NCBI RefSeq assembly: GCF_000423565.1
Contig: NZ_KE384040.1
Location: 135,668-199,667, forward strand
Direction of reading: 5' to 3'
DNA length: 64,000 bases
Source: Runella zeae DSM 19591
Lineage (GTDB): Bacteria; Bacteroidota; Bacteroidia; Cytophagales; Spirosomataceae
Shown here piece after piece: positions 52,234-60,811 of the stretch. Numbering within the stretch: the first letter of the stretch is position 1; each line of letters begins with the position of its first letter. A program made the translations under genes and the position numbers. Below the pieces are notes generated by a model. That model did no database searches. It saw only the letters and a program-made list of their open reading frames with translations, and was not told the origin of the DNA.

Positions 52234-54603
52234 TTAGAATTCGATGCGGTAATTGAGTACTGGAATGAGGGGCAATTGATAAGCAATGCGAATATCTTTG
52301 ATATTGTCGTCGTAGTATCGCCCAAAGATGTTTTCGCGGTTGGTTACATTCTGAATATCAAGCGATAATGTGCCCGTAAAACCGTTTTTGTTGCGTTTCC
52401 AACTTATCCGTATGTCTGAGCGGAAATAGGCGTTTAAAGTCTCTTCGTACATTTGGTTTTCGAGGTACACGGTTTGGCCTTTTTGGCGCGAAGCTGCTAA
52501 ATCAATAGGCGTATCCCTAAAACCACCGATATAAGTCAGTTTGCCGTTGATACCCAGCACATTGTTTTTCTGGCGACCTACGAGCCACTCTTTGCCAATG
52601 AGGAAATTGGCCGCCGAACCTACGTCAAAACGAGTACTGCGCCATATTTCATCCGAGCCGCTGTACTGCGAGCGGAAGATTGAGCCACTGAAGAGATAAT
52701 AAAAGTTGTTTTGCAGGAAACGCTCCAACGTAAACTCCAACCCGTAGTTACGTCCTTTTCCTTTGTTGACCAAGGGTTTAGTTTCGAAGGCATCCATCGA
52801 ATTGAGCAACGAAAACGAATTGCGGGCATCGGCACTGACCGGTACTCCATACAGCGATTGATAGTAGGTCTCGATTTTGATACGCGTGTACTCATTGAGG
52901 AGGCGGTCGTAAGAAAGAACAAAGTGCTGCGCTTTGGTAAAATCAATGTTACGATTAGGGTAATTGACGCCCGTTTCGGCATCGCCATTTGAATAAAAAT
53001 ACAGTCCAATCGGGTGCATTTTGCTGTGTATGCCATACCCAAATGCGATAGATTGACCAGCCGCTAAGTCCCATTTGAGCGAAGCTCGTGGCTCTATCGA
53101 GCGGCTTTGATTGAGCAAAAGGGCTAGGGTATGAACGCCTAGATTGGCCGTTAGTTTTTCTGATAATCTATAATTTGCCTGCGCAAAAGCCTGAATAGTA
53201 GCGGTTTGTCCTTTTGATTGGATGAAGCGTTCTAATTTTTGGGTGTCGCTTTCCCATGCTTCTTTAAACAAATCATAAGAGTGATGCGTCCAAATCGCCC
53301 CTGCCCTAAGGGCCATTCGAGTGTTTACTTTGTAGTTGATGGTACTCGAAATAGCCATTTTTCGTAGAGAATAATTTTCGTTGTAGCGGAGTTCAGAAGT
53401 ATAATTGTTGTTGAATCGATGTTGACGAAAACCATTATCGTAGGCTGAGTACAAAGCTACCGTTTTCAAGAAAGCTTTGGAGCCAAGATTGATAGCGTGT
53501 GTCATTCCCCATGCGCCTGTATTGGATTTAAAGTTTTCGTCAAACCGCTTTCCGCCTTCTGTCTGCCAGAGTGTGGAGTCGGCTTTTCCTTCCCACAGGG
53601 TACTACTCAAGCCCCCAAAGCCAAACAACGTGAATTTGCCCGATTTTTTGGTAGGTAAAGAGATATTGTAAGAAATATCCTGAAAACGCTGCGCGGCATC
53701 TCCTATTGGTACGCCTACGCGACCCAGCAGGTCGAGGGTAGAATAGCGATAATTGATGAGATAAGACCCTTTATAGTTTTTTGAGAAAGGGCCTTCGGCG
53801 GCTACGTCTATCCCCATCAGTCCAGCCTGAAAGGTGTATTCGCGTTTTTGATTGTTTCCTTTGCGAAGTTTGAGGTCAAAAACCCCCGATAGAGCATTGC
53901 CATATTCTGCCGGAAAAGCACCCGTCATAAAATCAGAGTTGGATAGTACTTGGGCACTCAAAATAGAAACACCTCCGCCCGCTGCTCCTAAGCTCGAAAA
54001 ATGGTTAGGGTTGGGAATGTCGATACCCTCCATACGCCATAGCAACCCGCTCGGTGCATTGCCCCGAATGACGATATTGTTGCCACCGTCATCGCCCGAA
54101 ATCACCCCCGCAAAGGCGGTAGCCATACGGGCGGGGTCGTTGATAGCCGCCGCATAACGTTGGGTTTCTTCTACCGAAAAAGTACGTGCACTTACGGCTG
54201 CCATATCGTTGAGGGGCTTGTCTTTTTCGACAGTAGGTTTGATGGTAATTTCAGAAAGCTGCGTAATGTCTTCTTCCATACCGGCATTGATAATGAGTTC
54301 TTTGCCTGCGTTGACTACTACATTGCTCAGTGTCAATTCTTTATAGCCCATGTAAGTGATTTTGATAGTTTGGCGGCCGATAGCTACTTGCGACACTTGG
54401 AAAGATCCTTCGGCATCAGTGATAGTGCCTTTGAGTGGTTGCGAGCCTACCAAAATGACCGAAGCCCCAACGATAGGAGTCTGTAGGTTTTTATCAACCA
54501 CCACCCCCCGAATCGTTTGGGTGAGGGTTTGGGCATGAGCTGATTGAAATAGGAAAAATACAGAAACAACAAAAAATGACCAGTATTTGGCAGAAGTTTT
54601 CAT
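52234..54603 (-). CDS. TonB-dependent outer-membrane receptor with CarboxypepD_reg-like domain
   Basis: About 789 residues from ATG 54603, preferred over ATG 54624 because it gives a clean signal peptide (YWSFFVVSVFFLFQSAHA). A carboxypeptidase-regulatory-like beta domain follows (about 25-110: IRGVVVDKNLQTPIVGASVIL), then a plug (SARTFSVEETQRYAAAINDPARMA, VIRGNAPSGLLWRMEGIDI) and a beta barrel ending LPLIPVLNYRIEF. It lacks the SusC signature and an adjacent susD, so it is a general TonB-dependent receptor, substrate unknown (possibly peptide or metal chelate). Its upstream region holds a structured element ending in a terminator, about 100 nt before the start. Confidence 0.93.
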   Translation of the reverse strand: MKTSAKYWSFFVVSVFFLFQSAHAQTLTQTIRGVVVDKNLQTPIVGASVILVGSQPLKGTITDAEGSFQVSQVAIGRQTIKITYMGYKELTLSNVVVNAGKELIINAGMEEDITQLSEITIKPTVEKDKPLNDMAAVSARTFSVEETQRYAAAINDPARMATAFAGVISGDDGGNNIVIRGNAPSGLLWRMEGIDIPNPNHFSSLGAAGGGVSILSAQVLSNSDFMTGAFPAEYGNALSGVFDLKLRKGNNQKREYTFQAGLMGIDVAAEGPFSKNYKGSYLINYRYSTLDLLGRVGVPIGDAAQRFQDISYNISLPTKKSGKFTLFGFGGLSSTLWEGKADSTLWQTEGGKRFDENFKSNTGAWGMTHAINLGSKAFLKTVALYSAYDNGFRQHRFNNNYTSELRYNENYSLRKMAISSTINYKVNTRMALRAGAIWTHHSYDLFKEAWESDTQKLERFIQSKGQTATIQAFAQANYRLSEKLTANLGVHTLALLLNQSRSIEPRASLKWDLAAGQSIAFGYGIHSKMHPIGLYFYSNGDAETGVNYPNRNIDFTKAQHFVLSYDRLLNEYTRIKIETYYQSLYGVPVSADARNSFSLLNSMDAFETKPLVNKGKGRNYGLEFTLERFLQNNFYYLFSGSIFRSQYSGSDEIWRSTRFDVGSAANFLIGKEWLVGRQKNNVLGINGKLTYIGGFRDTPIDLAASRQKGQTVYLENQMYEETLNAYFRSDIRISWKRNKNGFTGTLSLDIQNVTNRENIFGRYYDDNIKDIRIAYQLPLIPVLNYRIEF

Positions 54604-54700
54604 GGATAGACGATTGTTTTGCATGGCTGTTTTTTGACAAAAAGAGTACCGTGTCGGAGGCTAGAGCCTTCGGATGAATTTTTGATGTTAAGATTTTGAT

Positions 54701-54832
54701 GAATAAAAAACTGATGTTGGGCACAATCAAGTGACGGCAAACTTCGTCATTGACCCAACATCAGTGCATTGAAAGTGTTGTTTTATTTGAATTCTTGGCT
54801 GTTTGGAAATAAGACATTCCAACTCCCCAAGA
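54701..54832 (-). promoter_or_regulatory. Structured RNA element with intrinsic terminator upstream of the TonB receptor (candidate attenuator or sRNA)
   Basis: Reading the minus strand 5' to 3', a stacked stem comes first: CCAAGA/TCTTGG (54827-54832 with 54793-54798), internal loop GGAG/ACAG, then TTGGAA/TTCCAA (54817-54822 with 54803-54808). It is followed by a perfect 11-bp hairpin CTGATGTTGGG (54754-54764 with 54711-54721) with an inner TGACG/CGTCA pairing and a TTTTTTATTC tract. The terminator ends about 100 nt before the receptor ATG. It is either an attenuating leader or an independent small RNA; I recognise no known riboswitch. Confidence 0.5.
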
Positions 54833-55048
54833 CCCCCATGAGAAATTTGAAAAAAATGTAATAAAATAAAAAGTATTTCTGTAGTATATTGGAAATGAGT
54901 GTGTTGTGTTTCGTGGTCGCTTGGCAATATGCTTTAGGCCGTAAGCAATAAGCTTTCTCGTAAAGAAGGTTTTACGTACTCAATAGGTCTCCGCTGTGAT
55001 TGTCTAAAAACTTCGCAAAAAATGCTTATTACTTACAGCCTCGGGCTT

Positions 55049-55522
55049 TTAAAAAAAGGCAGCTACCGCATAGCCAATCATCACTAAACACAAGATGACT
55101 TTCATGGTAATGCCTCCTAAAAAACCTAAAAAAGAACCAAAAGCTGCTTTGAGGGCTTTGTCGGCAGCCATACCACCGATGAGCTCGCCAATAAGAGCAC
55201 CCAAAAACGCACCCAAAAATATCCCAATGGCTGGGACAAAAAAGAAGCCTATCAATAACCCCACCGTTGAGCCCCAAGCGCCGTAGTTGGTACCACCAAA
55301 TTTTTTGACCCCCCAAATCGGTACATAATAATCCAATACGCTAATAATGAGGGTAACGATTCCTAAGGTATAAAGTGTAAACTGACTAAACTCGGCGTAT
55401 TTACTAAAATGCAAACACAACAATCCCACAAAACTCAAAGGCGGGCCAGGAAGGGGGAGCACAGCTCCTGCTAGTCCTACAAGCAAGCCGGCAATTCCCA
55501 AAATAAGCAGTAAAATATCCAT
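55049..55522 (-). CDS. DUF456 family membrane protein
   Basis: A 157-residue protein with several Gly-rich membrane helices: LLLILGIAGLLVGLAGAVLP, LGIVTLIISVLDYYVP, STVGLLIGFFFVPAIGIFLGAFLGALIGELIGG, and a C-terminal ITMKVILCLVMIGYAVAAFF. The LPGPPLSFVGLL segment and the Gly-zipper-like helix are typical of DUF456. The function is unknown. It is divergent from the carboxynorspermidine-dehydrogenase-like gene, with a perfect 16-bp palindrome between them. Confidence 0.92.
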   Translation of the reverse strand: MDILLLILGIAGLLVGLAGAVLPLPGPPLSFVGLLCLHFSKYAEFSQFTLYTLGIVTLIISVLDYYVPIWGVKKFGGTNYGAWGSTVGLLIGFFFVPAIGIFLGAFLGALIGELIGGMAADKALKAAFGSFLGFLGGITMKVILCLVMIGYAVAAFF

Positions 55523-55545
55523 AAGTGAAGTAGGTCGATGATAAG

Positions 55546-55595
55546 AGGCTTTCCAAGTTTTAAGTTATAAATAGCAGCCAAAACTTGGAAAGCCT
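55546..55595. repeat. 16-bp palindrome of the CCAAG/CTTGG family between divergent genes
   Basis: AGGCTTTCCAAGTTTT (55546-55561) pairs perfectly with 55580-55595 across an 18-nt loop. It lies upstream of both flanking genes, so it cannot be an ordinary terminator of either. Confidence 0.85.
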
Positions 55596-55651
55596 TGGTT
55601 GGCTCTTTACAAAATCTATCCTCAAATAACATAAAAAACTAGTACGAATCG

Positions 55652-55659
55652 TATCTTTG
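55652..55659 (+). promoter_or_regulatory. Predicted -7 box for the saccharopine-dehydrogenase-family gene
   Basis: TATCTTTG matches TAnnTTTG exactly, 67 bp before the ATG at 55727. No convincing -33 TTG is seen at the usual distance. Confidence 0.4.
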
Positions 55660-55726
55660 CCCACTAATTTTTGAGTGACCTAAAATTACTCATCACCGAA
55701 CCACAAAATCACAAATAAAGGAAGAG

Positions 55727-56938
55727 ATGTCAAAAGTCCTAATCATTGGAGCTGGAGGAGTAGGGGGCGTAGTGGCACACAAATGCGCCATGAACTCGCA
55801 TGTATTTACGGAAATCATGCTGGCAAGCCGTACCAAATCTAAATGCGATAAAATTGCCCTTGATATTCAGGCAATGCACGGAGTGACAATCCAAACGGCA
55901 GCGGTAGATGCTGATATTGTGCCCGAGCTGGTTGCGCTCATCCAATCTTTTCAACCCAAAATGGTCATCAATGTGGCTTTGCCCTACCAAGATTTGACCA
56001 TTATGGATGCGTGTTTGGAAACAGGCGTACACTATTTGGATACTGCAAACTACGAGCCAAAAGACGTAGCCAAATTTGAATATAGCTGGCAATGGGCTTA
56101 CAAAGAGCGTTTTGAACAAGCGGGACTCATGGCGCTTTTGGGCTGTGGATTTGACCCAGGCGTAACGCAGGTGTTTACGGCTTATGCCAACAAGCATTAC
56201 TTCGATGAAATACACTATCTTGATATTATCGATTGTAATGCTGGAAATCATGGCAAGGCGTTTGCGACCAACTTCAACCCCGAAATCAACATTCGTGAAA
56301 TCACGCAGCCGGGCCGTTATTGGGAAAATGGTGCTTGGGTAGAGATTCCCGCCATGAGTATTCATAAGCCGATTGATTATCCGGGCATTGGTCCTAAAGA
56401 AAGCTACGTGTTGTATCACGAAGAGTTGGAGTCGTTGGTCAAAAACTTCCCAACGCTCAAGCGCGCGCGTTTTTGGATGACTTTCGGACAGCAATATTTG
56501 ACGCACTTAGAAGTACTCCAAAACGTAGGAATGACGAGTATCGCTCCTATCAAGTTTCAGGGTATAGATATTGTTCCGTTGGAGTTTTTGAAGGCGGTAT
56601 TGCCTCCGCCAGATTCGCTCGGCGAAAACTACACGGGGCAGACTTCGATCGGTTGTCAAATCAAAGGCATCAAAGACGGAGCTGATGCGACTTATTATGT
56701 ATGGAACAACTGCGACCACGCCGAATGCTGGAAAGAAGTAAGAGCGCAAGCTGTAAGTTATACTACGGGCGTACCAGCGATGATTGGGGCAATGCTCATG
56801 CTCACCAATCCTGAGTGGATGAAAGCGGGCGTTTGGAACTGCGAAGAGCTTAATCCTGATCCTTTTATGGACTTACTCAATCAGCACGGGTTGCCTTGGC
56901 ATGAGCAAGTCAATCAGCTTTTGCCACACGAATATTAA
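55727..56938 (+). CDS. Saccharopine dehydrogenase family, probable carboxynorspermidine dehydrogenase
   Basis: A 403-residue NAD(P)-dependent enzyme. The Rossmann start is VLIIGAGGVGGVVAHKC at residues 4-20. Further family segments are LASRTKSKCDKIA, NVALPYQDLTIMDACLETG, YLDTANYEPKD, LLGCGFDPGVTQVF, and a long C-terminal domain with PLEFLKAVLPPPDSLGENYTG. The last pattern is typical of carboxynorspermidine dehydrogenase (CANSDH), which condenses aspartate semialdehyde with a diamine in the alternative spermidine/norspermidine route. The usual decarboxylase partner (nspC) is not in the window, so a related lysine-pathway role remains possible. Confidence 0.9.
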   Translation: MSKVLIIGAGGVGGVVAHKCAMNSHVFTEIMLASRTKSKCDKIALDIQAMHGVTIQTAAVDADIVPELVALIQSFQPKMVINVALPYQDLTIMDACLETGVHYLDTANYEPKDVAKFEYSWQWAYKERFEQAGLMALLGCGFDPGVTQVFTAYANKHYFDEIHYLDIIDCNAGNHGKAFATNFNPEINIREITQPGRYWENGAWVEIPAMSIHKPIDYPGIGPKESYVLYHEELESLVKNFPTLKRARFWMTFGQQYLTHLEVLQNVGMTSIAPIKFQGIDIVPLEFLKAVLPPPDSLGENYTGQTSIGCQIKGIKDGADATYYVWNNCDHAECWKEVRAQAVSYTTGVPAMIGAMLMLTNPEWMKAGVWNCEELNPDPFMDLLNQHGLPWHEQVNQLLPHEY

Positions 56939-56952
56939 TCGATAAAATGCCT

Positions 56953-56985
56953 AACTCTGGCGACGCTTGTGGCGTCGCCAGAGTT
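56953..56985. terminator. Strong bidirectional terminator
   Basis: A perfect 14-bp GC-rich stem (AACTCTGGCGACGC 56953-56966, complement 56972-56985) with a 5-nt loop lies exactly between the stops of two convergent genes. Confidence 0.85.
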
Positions 56986-56986
56986 A

Positions 56987-57595
56987 TTATTCTGTTTGTT
57001 CCTCAATCTTAAGTAAGATTAAGTCAAAATATAGTAGTCTAGTTTTTAATGGTTTATCCAATGGTAAATTCATCGCTTCTTTTTCTTGTTCCTCGGTACT
57101 AAATAAAGGCTCGAAACCATTATTTGTATAATAAAGAAGTGGTTTGGGTGTATTATAGGAGTCAACAACGATAAACCGACAACCTGTTTTATTTCCTGGA
57201 TGAACAAACCAAGATTTTATGAAATCCATTAAGTCGGAGCCTACTCCCAATCTTCCGAAATTTTTGTTGACCCCAAGTCTTCCAATCAACACAGAAGGGT
57301 AGCTTCTTGTCTCTTTTTCACGTGGTATACGTTTTGTTACTTTCTTTTTTCGAGAATTGGGCAGTGTCTGGACTTTGATACTGTCATTAGAAACCGTAAA
57401 GGCGCATACTATTACTTTTGGGTTTTCATCTAGAGTGAAGCAATAGCTCTTACCCAATAATTCAGAAGTGTATTTGATTACATCTTTGGAGAAAAATCCG
57501 TTTAAATCAGAGTTGCCACAGTCAAAAGGCTCACAAGAATCTAAAATCTCTTGGTTGTAGGGTCTAAAGGTGCATTTTTCTAATAGGAATCCCAC
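56987..57595 (-). CDS. GNAT acetyltransferase, probable toxin of a toxin-antitoxin pair
   Basis: A 202-residue GNAT protein resembling TacT/AtaT-type toxins that acetylate aminoacyl-tRNA. It has an N-terminal CGNSDLNGFFSKDVI, a beta4 LIGRLGVN at about 103-110 leading to the acetyl-CoA loop FGRLGVGSDLM (GxG at about 117-119), and a C-terminal LLYYTNNGFEPL whose Tyr is the usual catalytic residue. No ATG is available near the N-terminus: translation appears to start at GTG 57595. It follows a 51-codon gene by 12 bp in the same frame, the standard antitoxin-first layout. Toxicity is inferred. Confidence 0.85.
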   Translation of the reverse strand: MGFLLEKCTFRPYNQEILDSCEPFDCGNSDLNGFFSKDVIKYTSELLGKSYCFTLDENPKVIVCAFTVSNDSIKVQTLPNSRKKKVTKRIPREKETRSYPSVLIGRLGVNKNFGRLGVGSDLMDFIKSWFVHPGNKTGCRFIVVDSYNTPKPLLYYTNNGFEPLFSTEEQEKEAMNLPLDKPLKTRLLYFDLILLKIEEQTE

Positions 57596-57607
57596 CTTGA
57601 GTAGATT

Positions 57608-57763
57608 TTATGACTTAGCCTTAGCAAGTATTTTACTAGAAATAGATACTTTTTTTGAAAAGTCTACACTTGCTCTATTGGCAATATTTTTTTCAATCTT
57701 CTCATTAAAAGTAGATGCCGCTTCTTTTTTCAATACAGGTATGTTTTTAATTGCGGTTGCCAT
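57608..57763 (-). CDS. Small antitoxin-like protein (51 aa) preceding the GNAT gene
   Basis: A 51-residue frame from ATG 57763 to TAA 57608-57610 reads MATAIKNIPVLKKEAASTFN and continues with a helical, Lys/Glu/Ser-rich sequence ending KVSISSKILAKAKS. The stop lies 12 bp before the GTG of the GNAT gene, in the same frame. Size, position and predicted helical character fit a type II antitoxin. I do not recognise a named DNA-binding fold, so autoregulation is only presumed. It is too short for ordinary ORF thresholds. Confidence 0.75.
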   Translation of the reverse strand: MATAIKNIPVLKKEAASTFNEKIEKNIANRASVDFSKKVSISSKILAKAKS

Positions 57764-57894
57764 AGTTGTTATATTTACATTACAAAGATAGAGGATTAAT
57801 ATTTATAACAACAATGGAGGATAAAACGAGCTCAATCTATCCGCTAGACTGAGTTTTAGTTTCTCTGAATGTTTTTGTTGTTAATCTCTCTTTT

Positions 57895-59658
57895 TTAGTT
57901 CGCTACTTCTTTATATTGCATTCGGTAGAGATTGGCATAAAACCCTTCGTGGCTTAGCAATTGCTCGTGAGTGCCTTTTTCCTGAATCTCCCCTTTGTCT
58001 AGTACCACAATCTGATCTGCTTTCTGAATAGTACTTAAGCGGTGGGCTATTACCATAGCCGTGCGGCCTTTCATGAGTTTTAGGATAGCATTTTGGATGA
58101 GTTCTTCGGTTTCGGTATCTACCGACGAAGTGGCTTCGTCCAAAACGATGATTTTGGGGTCATGTACCAATGCTCTTACAAACGAAATCAATTGACGTTG
58201 CCCTACTGATAGCGTCGCGCCGCGCTCCATTACATTGTAATCATACCCTCCGGGAAGTTTTTCGATAAATTCATGCGCACCTACGAGTTGCGCCGCTTCG
58301 ATGATACGAGCGCGACTGATACTTGTATCACCCAAGGTAATGTTGTTGTGAATGGTATCCGAAAACAAAAAAACATCTTGGAGTACTACCCCAATTTGCT
58401 TCCTCAGCGCGCCTAGTTCATAGTTATGGATTTCGACACCATCTACCAAAATCTCGCCTTTATTGATGTCATAAAAACGACTTAAAAGATTGATAACCGA
58501 GGATTTTCCAGCGCCAGTAGCGCCCACAAACGCGATGGTTTCGCCTGACTTTACCTCAAAAGAAATATCTTTGAGTACGTACTTGTCATCGTTGTAAGCA
58601 AACCACACATTTTTAAAAGAGACATCTCCTTTTAGATGTTCTGAAACATAAGTGCCGTTGTTGACAGTATAGTCGTCGCTATCGAGGAGTTTAAGGATAC
58701 GATCAGTACTTACGATACCCATTTGAAGGGTATTAAAGCGGTCGGCTAGCATCCGTATGGGCCTGAAAAACAGGTTGATAAAAATAATAAAAGCCGTGAT
58801 GGTACCGAAGGTAACGTCGTATTGAATGACTTGACGGGCGCCATACCACACAATCAGCCCCGTAGCGGCAGCAGCGATAACATCCGCCACAGGATAGTAT
58901 ACCGAGTAGTACCAAATAGAACGGATGTGGGCATCTCTATGGACGCCGTTGATTTGTTTAAACTTCTGGTATTCTATTTTTTCGGCACTAAATATCTGTA
59001 CGATATTCATGCCGGTGATGTGTTCTTGAACAAAAGAATTAAGGTTAGAGACAGCCGTTCGGACTTCGTTGAAAGAGTCTTTGATTTTTTCTTTAAAAAT
59101 ATAAGTGCTTATTAGCATAAAGGGTACTGTTGCCAGACTTATTAAAGAAAGTCGCCAGTCGGTATAAAACATTACCCCAATAATCAATATCAATTGTAAA
59201 ATATCTCCTGCCACCGCTGCCATACCATCGCTAAAAACATCAGAGAGGGTTTCTACATCTGATACAGTACGAGTTACAAGCCTACCAATGGGAGTATTGT
59301 CAAAGAATTTGAGGCGAAGATTGAGGATTTTTTCGTAGAGCTGAACTCTAATATCTCTAATGATATTTTGCCCTAACCATCCTGCCAAATAAGTGTTGAT
59401 AAACTGAAAAATGGCTTGTAGAAACAATACCAAAATCATCCAAAGTAGCATGATAGCCAAGCCATTATAATCGCCTGCCGCAATCTCATTGTCTATCGTA
59501 TAGCGAATCAAAAGGGGACTAAGGGGCGACAAGGTCGCACTTATCAAAATGATAGTTACAAGGATATAAAATTGCTTTTGATAAGGCCTGACAAAAGTGT
59601 ACAGGCGGCGTAAGGTAGGAAGGTCAAAAATTTTACCGCTTTTCTTTTCTTCGTTCAT
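57895..59658 (-). CDS. MsbA-like ABC exporter (fused permease and ATPase)
   Basis: 587 residues from ATG 59658 (MNEEKKSGKIFDLPTL); an ATG at 59688 exists but adds an unlikely extension. Six membrane helices form the exporter TMD (about 25-310). The nucleotide-binding domain has a Walker A GATGAGKSS, the signature LSVGQRQL, Walker B IIVLDEATSSVD and the H-loop IAHRLST. This is a half-transporter that acts as a homodimer; related proteins flip lipid A or export hydrophobic drugs. It is divergent from the PqqD cluster. Export of a product of that cluster is possible but speculative. Confidence 0.95.
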   Translation of the reverse strand: MNEEKKSGKIFDLPTLRRLYTFVRPYQKQFYILVTIILISATLSPLSPLLIRYTIDNEIAAGDYNGLAIMLLWMILVLFLQAIFQFINTYLAGWLGQNIIRDIRVQLYEKILNLRLKFFDNTPIGRLVTRTVSDVETLSDVFSDGMAAVAGDILQLILIIGVMFYTDWRLSLISLATVPFMLISTYIFKEKIKDSFNEVRTAVSNLNSFVQEHITGMNIVQIFSAEKIEYQKFKQINGVHRDAHIRSIWYYSVYYPVADVIAAAATGLIVWYGARQVIQYDVTFGTITAFIIFINLFFRPIRMLADRFNTLQMGIVSTDRILKLLDSDDYTVNNGTYVSEHLKGDVSFKNVWFAYNDDKYVLKDISFEVKSGETIAFVGATGAGKSSVINLLSRFYDINKGEILVDGVEIHNYELGALRKQIGVVLQDVFLFSDTIHNNITLGDTSISRARIIEAAQLVGAHEFIEKLPGGYDYNVMERGATLSVGQRQLISFVRALVHDPKIIVLDEATSSVDTETEELIQNAILKLMKGRTAMVIAHRLSTIQKADQIVVLDKGEIQEKGTHEQLLSHEGFYANLYRMQYKEVAN

Positions 59659-59671
59659 GCGTAGAGATATT

Positions 59672-59782
59672 ATGCATAAAACAAACACCGAAACCGAAAA
59701 GAAAGTTGAGATGAAATCTTATTTTCTTCTTCAAAATGCGAAGCAAGACCTAACAATCTATAAAAAAAGAAAAGCTTTTTGA
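59672..59782 (+). CDS. Candidate precursor peptide (36 aa) upstream of the PqqD-like protein
   Basis: An ATG-started 36-codon frame (MHKTNTETEKKVEMKSYFLL..., ending TIYKKRKAF) ends with TGA at 59780-59782, 7 bp before the ATG used for the PqqD-like gene, which gives operon-like packing. The N-terminal half is charged and helical, like a leader. The short C-terminus has no Cys or Ser/Thr cluster, so no modified-core type can be named. It could be a leader peptide, a RiPP precursor or chance. Confidence 0.4.
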   Translation: MHKTNTETEKKVEMKSYFLLQNAKQDLTIYKKRKAF

Positions 59783-59789
59783 TACCAAC

Positions 59790-60137
59790 ATGAAACGAGG
59801 TCGTCTAATGGATGATAGGTCTAATTCTGGAAATCTGGTTTTCAATGCATTTAGTATGAAAATAAACTCAACACAAGTCTTTCGAGCTTCTGCCCAGCAA
59901 GTATCGTCAACTTTAGAAAACGAAACCGTAATCCTCGATTACGAAAGAGGTGTCTATTATACTTTAGATGAGGTGGGGACATTTATTTGGAAAATGCTTC
60001 AACAAAAACCGATGACTGTTGCAGAATTAAAATCGGGAGTTTTGGCCGAATATGACATAGATGAAGCTACCTGTGAAAATGATATTTATGCACTACTTAA
60101 AGCTCTTTCGGATGAAAAACTGGTGGAAAAAATATAG
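59790..60137 (+). CDS. PqqD/RRE family peptide-binding protein
   Basis: A 115-residue protein with a PqqD fold: VILDYERGVYYTLDEVGTFIWKMLQQKP, then MTVAELKSGVLAEYDIDEATCENDIYALLKALSDEKLV. The conserved YxLDxxG..IW pattern marks the RiPP-recognition-element family, which binds leader peptides for modifying enzymes. ATG 59856 (MKINSTQVFRAS) is an alternative start with better similarity; ATG 59790 is close after the 36-codon frame. No radical-SAM or other modifying enzyme is next to it, which is unusual. Confidence 0.88.
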   Translation: MKRGRLMDDRSNSGNLVFNAFSMKINSTQVFRASAQQVSSTLENETVILDYERGVYYTLDEVGTFIWKMLQQKPMTVAELKSGVLAEYDIDEATCENDIYALLKALSDEKLVEKI

Positions 60138-60801
60138 TGCCCTGGGGCTATTGGGGGTGGGAATGCTAGCGTGTCATTTGCCTACGGTAGAGAGGTTTAG
60201 GCCACAAGACTATATAAACTATCAGGTAGGACAGTACCGTATTTATGAAATAGAGGAGGCTTATTATGCCGTGAATGAAGCGCCCAAAATTCGCCATTTT
60301 CAACAGAAAGAAGCTACCATAGCCTTATCTCAAAAAGAAACCTATCAACTCATTGAAATCCAAATAGCCGAGCGAAAAGATAGTAGCCAACCGTGGCAAA
60401 CCGTGGGATATGAATTGCTGAAATGGTATCCCAATAAACTCTTACGGCAGACTACCGAAAACGTGTTTCAGGAATTAGTGTTTCCGGTGCAAACAGCACT
60501 TGAATGGCCTTATGAGCTATGGACTTCTGAGCCGCCCCGTGCTCAATACAACATGCTCAAAACCTCTTATCAAGTTAGTGCCAAAAACTACGAGGATTGT
60601 ATAACGGTACAACTAGAAGACGAAGCATCTTTACTATCACTTCGCCGAAAATTTGCGGTATTTGCTCCTCATGCAGGCTTGATTTATCGTCAAAATACCG
60701 ATTTGAATTATTGTCAATCTTCGACTGATTGTATCGGCAAAGGGCAGATAGAGTCTGGGTATCGCATAGAAAAGAAACTCTTAGTCATCGGTCAAGATTA
60801 A
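60112..60801 (+). CDS. Lipoprotein of unknown function
   Basis: A 229-residue lipoprotein from ATG 60112 (MKNWWKKYSALGLLGVGMLAC, lipobox Cys at residue 21), chosen because longer starts would lie inside the PqqD-like gene. It overlaps that gene by 26 bp, which implies coupled translation. The mature part is beta-rich with TVERFRPQDYINYQVGQYRIYEIEE at its start; I recognise no domain, though the layout resembles small outer-membrane-associated proteins. It precedes the PorU2-like peptidase gene by 10 bp and is probably in the same operon. Confidence 0.75.
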   Translation: MKNWWKKYSALGLLGVGMLACHLPTVERFRPQDYINYQVGQYRIYEIEEAYYAVNEAPKIRHFQQKEATIALSQKETYQLIEIQIAERKDSSQPWQTVGYELLKWYPNKLLRQTTENVFQELVFPVQTALEWPYELWTSEPPRAQYNMLKTSYQVSAKNYEDCITVQLEDEASLLSLRRKFAVFAPHAGLIYRQNTDLNYCQSSTDCIGKGQIESGYRIEKKLLVIGQD

Positions 60802-60811
60802 TAAGCTTACT

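Noticed and set aside
54727-54927. 66-residue minus-strand frame
   Set aside because: It runs through the structured leader and terminator of the TonB receptor; no protein features.
55739-56506. 255-residue minus-strand frame
   Set aside because: Shadow of the saccharopine-dehydrogenase-family gene on the plus strand.
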